64,000 nt of DNA from Shewanella sp. Isolate11 (GTDB lineage: Bacteria; Pseudomonadota; Gammaproteobacteria; Enterobacterales; Shewanellaceae): NCBI RefSeq assembly GCF_022398315.1, contig NZ_JAKEVF010000002.1:283278-347277 (forward strand), written 5' to 3'. This document shows positions 36,439 to 45,124 of this stretch, one piece after another. The first letter of the stretch is position 1; every line of letters begins with the position of its first letter. The position numbers and the translations under genes were made by a program. The notes under the pieces were generated by a model that had not been told where the DNA came from, did no database searches, and saw nothing but the letters and a program-made list of their open reading frames with translations.

Positions 36439-38406
36439 TTATTTTTCAGTGGCTTGTATACGCATTACGAACCCATCATTTGCTTGTAGAGTAATATCTG
36501 TACGATTGGACAGTTTAATGGTCTGTTCGTTAAAGCCGCGCATTCCTTTACTGGAAATCATATAGGCTTTATCCGAGGCTAGAAAACTCAGATCAAGTTG
36601 CAATTCTTTGACTAGATTTTCGCCATTAATCCCTGCAACAAACCAAGTATCGCCGCTGCGACGGGCGAACACCGCAAGTTTACCCGGCATACCTGCAACC
36701 ATCTTTGATTCATCCCACTGTGTGGGTATTTGTTGTAAGAAGGCCTTCACATAGTCGGGGACATGCTGCATTCCTTCATGGGTTTCGACAATATGCTGTA
36801 TGCCACTGATAAAGAGAATGGGCAAGGCTAATTCGAATCCGTTAGTGGTTTTACGCTTGATATTAGGGATTTCATTAAAGGTTGTTGGGGTAAAATCCAT
36901 TGGATCAAATAGGTTACGTGTAAAAGGTAACACGGCGCTGTGACTGGCTTCTTTATCGGCCGCATTCTGGAAAAATGTGATCATCTCAAAGCCTCTTACC
37001 GCTTCGGAGGTGAGCAGGTTTGGGTAAGTGCGTTGTAGCCCTCGTGGCAAGGTAGTGCCATGAAAATTGACCAACAGTTGATATTTCGCAGCATCAGCCA
37101 AAATATTATGATAATACTGCATCATAGATTGACCATCACCGGCAAAGAAGTCGATTTTAACCCCTTTAACTCCCATGTTGTGCAGCTTTGAAAAGGCTTG
37201 CTGACGAGCCGTTTTAGTCAATAATTGACTCTTGGGACTGTACTGTGTGGTGTTCCAATCCCCGGAAGAGTTATACCAAACAAAAACCCCCACATTTTTG
37301 CTGTCGGCATACTCAACCAACTGAGCTAACTTTTTATCGCCAATGTTCTTATCCCAATTGACGTCAATTAAGGCGTATTGCCACTGCATGTCGGCAGCGT
37401 GATCGATAAATTGTTTCTGCACTGGGAAAGTGATGGAGTCATCTTTTAATAGACCCCAGCTCCAGGAAGCGACTCCCGGTTTTATGAAGTCTGTAGCCAA
37501 GGCCTTAGTGGGTTCAGCCAGATCTGTGCCTAGGGTTGAATTGGCAACTTGTTCTAATGAGCCTAGTGCCAGCACTCGCCAAGGGGTGTCGAGCGGTAAT
37601 TTACCCGTCGTGAGTAATCCTTGGTGGGTGAACACTTCAGCAGACTGAGGTATACCAATGTGGTAATTGCCATTGGGCGATTGTGCTTCAAGACGAGAGG
37701 CATGGTGATAGGTTTTCACACCCGCTTCGGTAATAGCCAGCCAAACTTGCTGCTTTTCCTCGGTTTGTGATTTTGAAGTATTAAACAGCGCAGGGAGCAC
37801 CCAACCTGCAGGAGAGGGAGAAGGGTGATCAATATCGATCCCCATGAGGTAGTGTTCTTCATAGGACGGATTGGTGTTTGCCCATCCAGTTTGTGCTTCT
37901 GCAATTGGTTGTAGCCAAGCCTTACTGTGTATAGGCAATTGGAAGCTGGTATGTTCTCTAGTGATCGTTTTTTGTTGGTGACTGGCTTTGGGATCATTTA
38001 AAGCGGTGTAGTGAAAGGCCACGCCATCATCAGATACGCGAAAGGTGATATCCAGTTTTTGCGTTTTATCATTCACTAAGTGAAATTGGCGCTCATTGGC
38101 TTGATACTGTACTTGGGTTTGTTTGCCGGTAAACAGCTGGTAATTCTCAGATACTTTGCTGATATCTGATGCGCTAAGTTGGGTAAAGTTTTGATAGAAA
38201 TCGCGGTCAGATAAACGGAGTCCCAGTGTCGAAGGAGCTAAAACCACGCTGTTGTTCTTATCGATTCGGTAGCTTAATTTGTTGTCATTTAAACTAACGG
38301 TGACGGCTATCTGTTGGTCTGGGCTGTGGACTTGATAATCGATGGCATAAGCGCTATTGGCGGCGAAACAAAGTAGCGACAATGTTATTGGCAATATCGA
38401 CTTCAT
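36439..38406 (-). CDS. GH97 glycosidase, retaining (alpha-galactosidase type)
   Basis: A 655-residue exported enzyme with a signal peptide ending NSAYA. The order is an N-terminal beta-sandwich (to about 290), a TIM barrel (to about 560) and a C-terminal beta domain. D419 in GVKGVKIDFF aligns with the nucleophile Asp415 of Bacteroides GH97b, and E468 in LLTSEAVRG with its acid/base Glu470, so it belongs to the retaining branch, not the SusB-type inverting branch. Alpha-D-galactose and beta-L-arabinopyranose share ring geometry, so terminal beta-L-arabinopyranose could also be a substrate. AAGGAA precedes the ATG. It lies behind the TonB receptor gene. Confidence 0.85.
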   Translation of the reverse strand: MKSILPITLSLLCFAANSAYAIDYQVHSPDQQIAVTVSLNDNKLSYRIDKNNSVVLAPSTLGLRLSDRDFYQNFTQLSASDISKVSENYQLFTGKQTQVQYQANERQFHLVNDKTQKLDITFRVSDDGVAFHYTALNDPKASHQQKTITREHTSFQLPIHSKAWLQPIAEAQTGWANTNPSYEEHYLMGIDIDHPSPSPAGWVLPALFNTSKSQTEEKQQVWLAITEAGVKTYHHASRLEAQSPNGNYHIGIPQSAEVFTHQGLLTTGKLPLDTPWRVLALGSLEQVANSTLGTDLAEPTKALATDFIKPGVASWSWGLLKDDSITFPVQKQFIDHAADMQWQYALIDVNWDKNIGDKKLAQLVEYADSKNVGVFVWYNSSGDWNTTQYSPKSQLLTKTARQQAFSKLHNMGVKGVKIDFFAGDGQSMMQYYHNILADAAKYQLLVNFHGTTLPRGLQRTYPNLLTSEAVRGFEMITFFQNAADKEASHSAVLPFTRNLFDPMDFTPTTFNEIPNIKRKTTNGFELALPILFISGIQHIVETHEGMQHVPDYVKAFLQQIPTQWDESKMVAGMPGKLAVFARRSGDTWFVAGINGENLVKELQLDLSFLASDKAYMISSKGMRGFNEQTIKLSNRTDITLQANDGFVMRIQATEK

Positions 38407-38444
38407 ATTGGTTCCTTATGGCATGAAATAGGGTGCGGGTACTA

Positions 38445-38482
38445 GAAAAAATAAAAGCTAATCAAATGATTAGCTTTTATTA
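38445..38482 (-). terminator. Intercistronic terminator between TonB receptor and GH97 gene
   Basis: On the minus strand AATAAAAGCTAATCA pairs with TGATTAGCTTTTATT, followed by more T. It lies 23 bp after the receptor stop codon and about 40 bp before GH97. Confidence 0.75.
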
Positions 38483-38503
38483 ACTTGCTATAAATCCGAC
38501 TGT

Positions 38504-41269
38504 TTAGAAGGAGTAGCGGGTACCAATAGCGAATGTACGGCTGATGATAGTTGAACCACTGTTATACAAATTAAAGTCTGTATAGGCTGTGTGGTACTCT
38601 TCGCCTGTGAGGTTTGTCGCATCGAAGGTTAATACCCAATCAGGTGTAACGTTCCAGCTAAATTGGAAGTCCATATTAGCTTCTGAATCGCTATAGATAC
38701 CTGTAGGCATTGAACAACAATAGTTATAACCTGTTAAGAACTCATCGCGGTATACATAAGATAGACGAGCTGAGTAATCTTCTTTTTCGTAGGCTAAAAC
38801 AGCACTGTACGAGTTTTCAGATACACCGATTAATGGTTTAGTTTCGTAACCCACTAATGGTCCAGCACTGCCATCTGGTAATACTGAGAAGATAGGATCT
38901 TTAGTATCACCATCGATATAGGTATAGCTAGTTTGAATACCGATGCCCTGTAACCATTCTGGTAGTTCATCTGGGAACCAAGTGAAACCAAGCTCTAAAC
39001 CTTGAAGTGTACCTTTACCCGCGTTTAGTGGCTGAGTAAGTACATATTTTGCATTGTAATCAGGGTTAGGATTGTTAGTCACTTCGATGTTACGGTTAGC
39101 AGTATATACAAAACCTTCAACATCACGCTTGAACAGCACACCATATAAGCTACTACTTTCAGCAAAATACCACTCTAAAGACAAATCAAAGTTTTGAGAC
39201 TCGACTGGTTTTAGATCTGGGTTACCACTTGATGCATAGCCGAAGGCTTGGTTAGTACCAGGGTTAGGCGGCGTCAACGTCATGGTTGGATTCAAATCGC
39301 TAAAGTTTGGTAGACTGATAGTCTTACCGTAAGCGAAGCGAAGTAACAAGTCGTCAGTGAGGTAATAACGTGCCATAAAGCTCGGTAGGACGTTAGTATC
39401 TTCTGTAGATTGCTCTACACGACTTGCTGCCAATTCATTGAAAGACAAATCCGTTTTACTGTTAACAACACGTACACCAATTTGACCATCTAAGGTTAAA
39501 CCAAATAATTCTGTGGCGTAGTTAGTTTGAACATATGCTGCAATAGTTTGTTCTTCAATGTCAAAAGTACGTGAATCTAAATAGGCACCGCCATCAAGAG
39601 GTAAACCATATAGGCCACGTAACTGTTCGACATTATCAATCATCCAGTTACCATTGGTCGACAACCAGTTATTAGGTACATATGCATTGTTATCGTAGAA
39701 ACCAGATTCGGTAATATACGAAAGGCCATCAATATTGGCTAATACACAAGCAGCTCCATTATCTGAACATGCACCACTTGATTGATCTTTAGATTTAGAT
39801 TTAGCGGTACGTTTGTTGTAACGCAGACCAAAGTCTACCGTTTCGAACATACCAGCATATAGTGCGTAATCACCGTCTAACGTCCAAGTGATTGCATCAC
39901 CTTCATCGGTACCACTGTTATCAAAGAAAGTACCCATCGAGTAGGCGTTAACATCAGTTAAGCTACCTTCATCATAAGCTGTATTTGGATCATCAAGGTA
40001 TGAGAAAGCGGGATTGCCTGAGCCGTTATGGTTGAAATCAACTGCTAATCTGTCACGAGATGAGCTAGTTTGAATTGCAACAAATGAGCGCTCATATTTA
40101 CTGGTTTGATAAACGACTTCAGAGTTTAGGATCAGGTCATCACCCAATTCCCATTTACCGCCTAATGCATAAACAAAACTGTCTGTCTTACCTGTTCCAC
40201 CGTCACCACTAGTAAATAGGGCCGCATCATTGATATAAGTCTTCTTGACAACATTGGTGCCATCATAAAACTCTGGGTTTCTGAAGTGATTGTTACCATT
40301 AACAAACGAGAATAGTAGTGAATTGAAGTTTTCATCACGGTAACCGTTGTAGAAGGCTTCAAATAAATATTCAGAATTATCAGTAGGTGCCCATTGTAGA
40401 GATAGGTTCATCGCAGGACGCTCACGTTCACCGGTATAGTCGGTAAACCCCATAGCATCGCGAAGTAAAACATATTCGGTATCAACACCATTGATATCAA
40501 TAGTGGAGCCTGGAGCCGTTGATAGCTCTTCACCTGGAGTGACATGGCTAGCATCGATACGGGTAAAGTTATCGGCACGGTATGGATCTGAAGAACCTAT
40601 CCAAACATTTTGGTCACGGTAGTTACTCTTAGCATAAGATGCATTGAATAGGGCACCAAAGTCACCTAAATCGGTTTCCCAACGATTACTTGCAAGAATA
40701 CTGACGTTAGGATCAACTTTATCACTGGCATCCATATAGATACCACGAGCAGCTACCACGACTTTTTCGCCTTGGAAACTAAAAGGACGGTTAGTCTTGA
40801 TATCAATTTGACCCGCAATACCGCCTTCTATGAGGTTTGCAGAACGAGTTTTATATACATCAACACTGTTAAGCAAAGATGCAGGAATATCAGCAAGTGC
40901 AACTGAGCGTCCAATTGAAGTAAAGATCTGTCTACCGTTAACGGTAGTTGATACATCACCTAGACCACGGATAGTTACCCCACTAACTTCTCCGCCTCCA
41001 CGTCCTGTAGTCTGGACACCTGAAACACGTTGAAGTGCTTCAACTACGTTATTGTCTGGGAATTTACCAATATCCTCAGCAATAATTGAGTCCACAATCT
41101 GAACATTTTCTTTTTTCAATGAGAGTGCTTGTGTAAGACTCCCGCGAATGCCACTAACTTGTATTACTTCTATGTCGTCAGTTTTTATTTCTTCTTCTTC
41201 AGCGTAGGCAGATTGTGTCATCAGGAGTGATGATGCAACAGCCATGCTAACTAGCGTACGTGTAAACAT
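38504..41269 (-). CDS. TonB-dependent outer-membrane receptor for arabinan oligosaccharides
   Basis: A 921-residue receptor. A signal peptide ends at SAYA-EE, a TonB-box-like stretch IEVIQVSGIRGSL follows, then the plug domain (VDSIIAEDIGKFPDNNVVEALQRVSGVQTT, VTIRGLGDVSTTVNGRQIF) and a 22-stranded barrel ending in ...AIGTRYSF with the terminal Phe. It resembles the Xanthomonas/Shewanella carbohydrate receptors that work without SusD. Position divergent from a surface GH43 lipoprotein, with two AraR-like sites between, makes arabino-oligosaccharides the likely cargo. Confidence 0.85.
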   Translation of the reverse strand: MFTRTLVSMAVASSLLMTQSAYAEEEEIKTDDIEVIQVSGIRGSLTQALSLKKENVQIVDSIIAEDIGKFPDNNVVEALQRVSGVQTTGRGGGEVSGVTIRGLGDVSTTVNGRQIFTSIGRSVALADIPASLLNSVDVYKTRSANLIEGGIAGQIDIKTNRPFSFQGEKVVVAARGIYMDASDKVDPNVSILASNRWETDLGDFGALFNASYAKSNYRDQNVWIGSSDPYRADNFTRIDASHVTPGEELSTAPGSTIDINGVDTEYVLLRDAMGFTDYTGERERPAMNLSLQWAPTDNSEYLFEAFYNGYRDENFNSLLFSFVNGNNHFRNPEFYDGTNVVKKTYINDAALFTSGDGGTGKTDSFVYALGGKWELGDDLILNSEVVYQTSKYERSFVAIQTSSSRDRLAVDFNHNGSGNPAFSYLDDPNTAYDEGSLTDVNAYSMGTFFDNSGTDEGDAITWTLDGDYALYAGMFETVDFGLRYNKRTAKSKSKDQSSGACSDNGAACVLANIDGLSYITESGFYDNNAYVPNNWLSTNGNWMIDNVEQLRGLYGLPLDGGAYLDSRTFDIEEQTIAAYVQTNYATELFGLTLDGQIGVRVVNSKTDLSFNELAASRVEQSTEDTNVLPSFMARYYLTDDLLLRFAYGKTISLPNFSDLNPTMTLTPPNPGTNQAFGYASSGNPDLKPVESQNFDLSLEWYFAESSSLYGVLFKRDVEGFVYTANRNIEVTNNPNPDYNAKYVLTQPLNAGKGTLQGLELGFTWFPDELPEWLQGIGIQTSYTYIDGDTKDPIFSVLPDGSAGPLVGYETKPLIGVSENSYSAVLAYEKEDYSARLSYVYRDEFLTGYNYCCSMPTGIYSDSEANMDFQFSWNVTPDWVLTFDATNLTGEEYHTAYTDFNLYNSGSTIISRTFAIGTRYSF

Positions 41270-41351
41270 GAATTAAAGCCCCCAAAGTGCAATTACTTCA
41301 TTGTGATATAGAACGTTCCGGTAAAAATTTTGTTGCTATATTTTTAATGAT

Positions 41352-41368
41352 GCTATTGTATGACTAAT
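41352..41368 (+). promoter_or_regulatory. Putative AraR operator near the TonB receptor
   Basis: GCTATTGTATGACTAAT, 15 of 17 bases shared with 33180-33196. It lies 83 bp upstream of the receptor start, suited to control that promoter. Confidence 0.7.
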
Positions 41369-41454
41369 ATGGTGTCAACAAAATAGTTGAAGTTGTTGCC
41401 ATAAATGACGGTTCGATTGAATGTTTTAAATAACACTTTGCGATTTTGTTAAAT

Positions 41455-41471
41455 ACTATTGTATGATGAAT
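41455..41471 (+). promoter_or_regulatory. Putative AraR operator near the GH43-LamG gene
   Basis: ACTATTGTATGATGAAT, in the same orientation as the copy at 41352, 103 bp apart. It lies 112 bp before the GH43-LamG start. The rest of 41270-41582 is AT-rich and non-coding. Confidence 0.7.
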
Positions 41472-41582
41472 CTGGCTGAGAAGTTCACAATTTGCATTTA
41501 TTGATACTAAAGTGAGTCAGCCACAGACATTCTACACCTAACAAAAATGCTGATGTCTTTTTATATTGGGGAAAAGATTCAA

Positions 41583-44500
41583 ATGAAAATTAATAAGTTA
41601 ATGTTAGCTATGGCGGGCGCCTTAGCCTTAGCAGGCTGCGGTGGGGAAGATGGTGAGTCAGGAGGGCTACCATCTGGCTTTATACCTGAAGTTGCACAAT
41701 CTCCAGATCCGACTATTCAGTCTAGTGTTATCGACTTTAATGATCTTGCTGTGCATGATCCATCTGTAATAAAAGCTGATGACACCTATTATGTTTTTGG
41801 TTCTCACTTAGCTGCGGCTAAATCAATCGATTTGATGAACTGGAGTTACATCACTCGTGATGATAACGGCGTTGAGCGTATTGCCAACGATGCCACTGAT
41901 TTAAACCCACTATTTGATACCATGTCTACAGAAATGACCGAAGGTTTCGAGTGGACAGGTCCCTATTTTAAAGGTTCATGGGCGGCCGATGTTATTCAAC
42001 TAAAAGATGACAAGTACTACTTCTACTATAACTGGTGTAACAATCCAGATAATGATGTTGAAGCTGTTTGTCATCATCGTTCATTTATCGGTGTTGCAGT
42101 AGCAGATAATGTTGAAGGTCCTTATGTAAATAAGGGAGTATTTCTTCGTTCAGGTATGACTGATCAAGAGATTGTTGATGGTAAAGGGCCTGAAGGCGTA
42201 ACTCACTATGATCCTGCGACCATGCCAAACGCAATTGATCCTGATGTCTTTTATGATAAGGATGGTCAGTTATGGATGACTTATGGTTCGTATTCAGGTG
42301 GTATCTTTATTCTTAAAATGGATGAAGACACAGCGATGCCAGAACCAGGCCAAGGCTATGGCACTCGTTTAACGGGTGGTAATTTCCACGCTAACGAAGG
42401 TTCATACATTCTTTACAGTCCAGAGTCAGATTACTACTACCTATTTACCTCGATCGGTGGCTTCAACGCCGATGGTGGTTACAACATCCGTGTGTCTCGC
42501 TCAGTGAATCCAGATGGTCCATATTTTGACGCAGCTGGTAATGACATGAGTACGGTTTATGATTCGCCAGAAGGCTTTGGTAACAAGCTGATGGGTGGTT
42601 TCGAATTTGTAGCGAAAACCGGTGATGTTGGTCAATCTTATGGTTACCTTTCACCTGGTCATAACTCAGCTTACTATGATGCAGAAACGGGTAAACACCT
42701 ACTGATCACTCATACACGTTTCCCTGAGCGCGGTGAACAACATTCAATCCGTGTACATGAAATGTATGTTAACGCCGATGGTTGGTTAGTTGCATCTCCA
42801 CACCGTTATACACCAATCGACGGTGATAACATTGTTGATGGCGTTGATGTAGTAGGTGATTATCGTTTCATTAATCTGGGTCACGACACTAATACGGCTG
42901 CCAAAGAGTCGGTTTACATTACATTGACTGAAAATCGTACAGTTGAAGGTGATGTTACTGGTACTTACCGACTTTCTGACAATGAACCAAACCGTATCAC
43001 CTTAACTTTGAGCGATATTGGAAAAGTTGAAGGTGTAATGTCTTGGCAGTGGGATGATGTGCTACAGAAGTTGGTTCCAACTTTCAGTGCATTATCAAAC
43101 GAAGGCGTTTCGGTATGGGGATCTCAGTTACTGCCACTAAGTGGTCAAGAAGTTGCTGATAAGATTGCTGCTGCTATCACAATTCCTGCAGAAGTTAAGG
43201 AAGACAGCATTGTTCTGCCTGCAGAAGCCACCCGTGGTGCGACTATTGTATGGACCTCGAGCAATAATGACTATGTTCGTCCAGACGGTACGGTTATCCG
43301 TCCAAATGCTGGTGAGGGCGATCAAGTTGTAACACTGACAGCGACGATTACTGTTCATGGTGTTACTGTGGTTAAGACCTATGAAGTCACCGTACTTGCT
43401 AGACAGCCTTATAACCGTATCGCAAGTTACAGCTTCGATAATAATCTGACTGATTCACTTGGCTTCTTTGCTGATGGCGAACTCACTGGCGATCGCATCT
43501 TTACTCCTAGCACAGACAGCGTTTCTTATGCTATGGGGATGGAAGGTAATGCACTTGCACTCGACGGTGCTCATGGTGTGAAACTGCCTAATAGTTTGAT
43601 TTCAAGCTATGAATACACTGTATCATTCTGGGCCAACCCAACGGTTATTACTGGCTTTACTACAGCCTTCTTCGGTGGTGTAGAGCAGACTCTTGATGAT
43701 GGTAGTGTAACTTCTAATGATTGGATTAGTTTCCTTCCTCAAAGCTGGGATGGCAATACCATGCTGTGGAGCGGAAGTACCGCTTGGTTTGATGGTAGCG
43801 CTGGTGAGCGTATACCTGAAAATGCATGGTCACACTTAGCCTTCTCAGTTAAGAAAGGTGTGGTGAGTGTTTATATCGATGGTGTTGAGAAGTTCAGTTC
43901 TGGTAACTTGCGCGATATTTTCAGTGGTCAAGATGCCGTGTTTGCACTGGGTGTTAACTACTGGGATCTGCCATATAACGGTCTTATCGACGAGCTTAAA
44001 ATCTATGAAGCTAGCCTAACGGCTGAAGAAGTGAAAGCGCTTGATATTGATATGTTACCTGACAGTGACTTGTTGGCTTCGGCGACTAACCTCTTAGATC
44101 TTGGTGATCTAACCTCAGTTAGGGAAGATTTAGATCTACCTGTGACAGGGCCTTATGCTTCGGCGATCTCATGGACTACATCTGAGCCAACAATTATCAG
44201 TGAAATTGGTGAGGTCACTCAGCCAGGTCGTGATGACACTGATAAGCAAGTGACATTAACTGCGACATTGAAACTGGGTAATGAAACCAGCACTAAAGTG
44301 TTTACAGCCACGGTTAAATCTATGGCACCACCAACACCAGTTGCGGTTTACAGCTTCGAAGATAACCTAAACGATACTACTGCTAACTTTGGTTCAGGTA
44401 CCGTTATTGGTAATCTAATTGGTATTGCCGGTGGTAATGTGACTTATGAGGCAGGTGCAGTCGGTCAAGCTGCTATCTTAGATGGAGCTTCTGGTATTGA

Positions 44501-44957
44501 GTTGCCTAGCAACTTAATCAACGACTATACCTACTCTGTTGCCATGTGGCTGAATCCAACCCAGCTAAATGCATATACTACAGCTCTGTTCGGTTACGCA
44601 ACCGACTCGAGCTGGACCAGTGTGCTACCTGGTGGTCAAGCTGATTACCCATCTGCAGTTCTATGGTCTGGTACCGCTTGGTATGATGGTCGTACAGACT
44701 ATGAACTACCGGCAGGCGAGTGGTCACATTTCGCATATACCGTTAATGGCGGTGAGTTGAAAGTTTATGTGAACGGTGAGCTGAAGTTCTCTGGCTTCGG
44801 ATTCCCTGATGTCTTCTCGGTAGCTACCACTAACTTTGCGATTGGTGTTAACTTCTGGGATACGCCATTTGCTGGTTCAGTCGATGAACTTAAATTCTAC
44901 GATGAAGCAATTACTGAAGCTGATATCCTAGAGTTGTTCAACGAGTCAAGTAACTAA
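41583..44957 (+). CDS. Lipoprotein GH43 arabinanase-like enzyme with two LamG-like domains
   Basis: A 1124-residue protein with a lipoprotein signal (LALAGC, Cys19), probably anchored to the outer membrane. The GH43 propeller spans about 50-400, with D59 (VHDPSVI), D219 (NAIDPDVF) and E272 (HANEGSYI), and a trailing beta domain as in large endo-arabinanases. Then come an Ig-like unit (about 540-605), a LamG/concanavalin-like domain (about 611-830), a second Ig-like unit and a second LamG-like domain (about 919-1120). The pairs are clear duplicates (SYSFDNNLTDS / VYSFEDNLNDT). I start at the ATG at 41583 after GGGGA. It probably cuts polymer at the cell surface for the divergent receptor. Confidence 0.85.
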   Translation: MKINKLMLAMAGALALAGCGGEDGESGGLPSGFIPEVAQSPDPTIQSSVIDFNDLAVHDPSVIKADDTYYVFGSHLAAAKSIDLMNWSYITRDDNGVERIANDATDLNPLFDTMSTEMTEGFEWTGPYFKGSWAADVIQLKDDKYYFYYNWCNNPDNDVEAVCHHRSFIGVAVADNVEGPYVNKGVFLRSGMTDQEIVDGKGPEGVTHYDPATMPNAIDPDVFYDKDGQLWMTYGSYSGGIFILKMDEDTAMPEPGQGYGTRLTGGNFHANEGSYILYSPESDYYYLFTSIGGFNADGGYNIRVSRSVNPDGPYFDAAGNDMSTVYDSPEGFGNKLMGGFEFVAKTGDVGQSYGYLSPGHNSAYYDAETGKHLLITHTRFPERGEQHSIRVHEMYVNADGWLVASPHRYTPIDGDNIVDGVDVVGDYRFINLGHDTNTAAKESVYITLTENRTVEGDVTGTYRLSDNEPNRITLTLSDIGKVEGVMSWQWDDVLQKLVPTFSALSNEGVSVWGSQLLPLSGQEVADKIAAAITIPAEVKEDSIVLPAEATRGATIVWTSSNNDYVRPDGTVIRPNAGEGDQVVTLTATITVHGVTVVKTYEVTVLARQPYNRIASYSFDNNLTDSLGFFADGELTGDRIFTPSTDSVSYAMGMEGNALALDGAHGVKLPNSLISSYEYTVSFWANPTVITGFTTAFFGGVEQTLDDGSVTSNDWISFLPQSWDGNTMLWSGSTAWFDGSAGERIPENAWSHLAFSVKKGVVSVYIDGVEKFSSGNLRDIFSGQDAVFALGVNYWDLPYNGLIDELKIYEASLTAEEVKALDIDMLPDSDLLASATNLLDLGDLTSVREDLDLPVTGPYASAISWTTSEPTIISEIGEVTQPGRDDTDKQVTLTATLKLGNETSTKVFTATVKSMAPPTPVAVYSFEDNLNDTTANFGSGTVIGNLIGIAGGNVTYEAGAVGQAAILDGASGIELPSNLINDYTYSVAMWLNPTQLNAYTTALFGYATDSSWTSVLPGGQADYPSAVLWSGTAWYDGRTDYELPAGEWSHFAYTVNGGELKVYVNGELKFSGFGFPDVFSVATTNFAIGVNFWDTPFAGSVDELKFYDEAITEADILELFNESSN

Positions 44958-44979
44958 CTTACTCTTAGGTATTTGGTAC

Positions 44980-45014
44980 TTAAAAAGCTAGCGCATTGGC
45001 GCTAGCTTTTTTAT
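44980..45014. terminator. Terminator after the GH43-LamG gene
   Basis: AAAAAGCTAGCGC pairs with GCGCTAGCTTTTTT around a short ATTG loop. Confidence 0.9.
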
Positions 45015-45124
45015 TGGGGTAAATTTAGAACAAAATTCGTTTTTGTTTGAGTAACTTGCTATATTAGCCGACGTTTTCAATTCGATGAATTTTAGCTAAC
45101 TATAATTTACAAATAGGCTAACTC

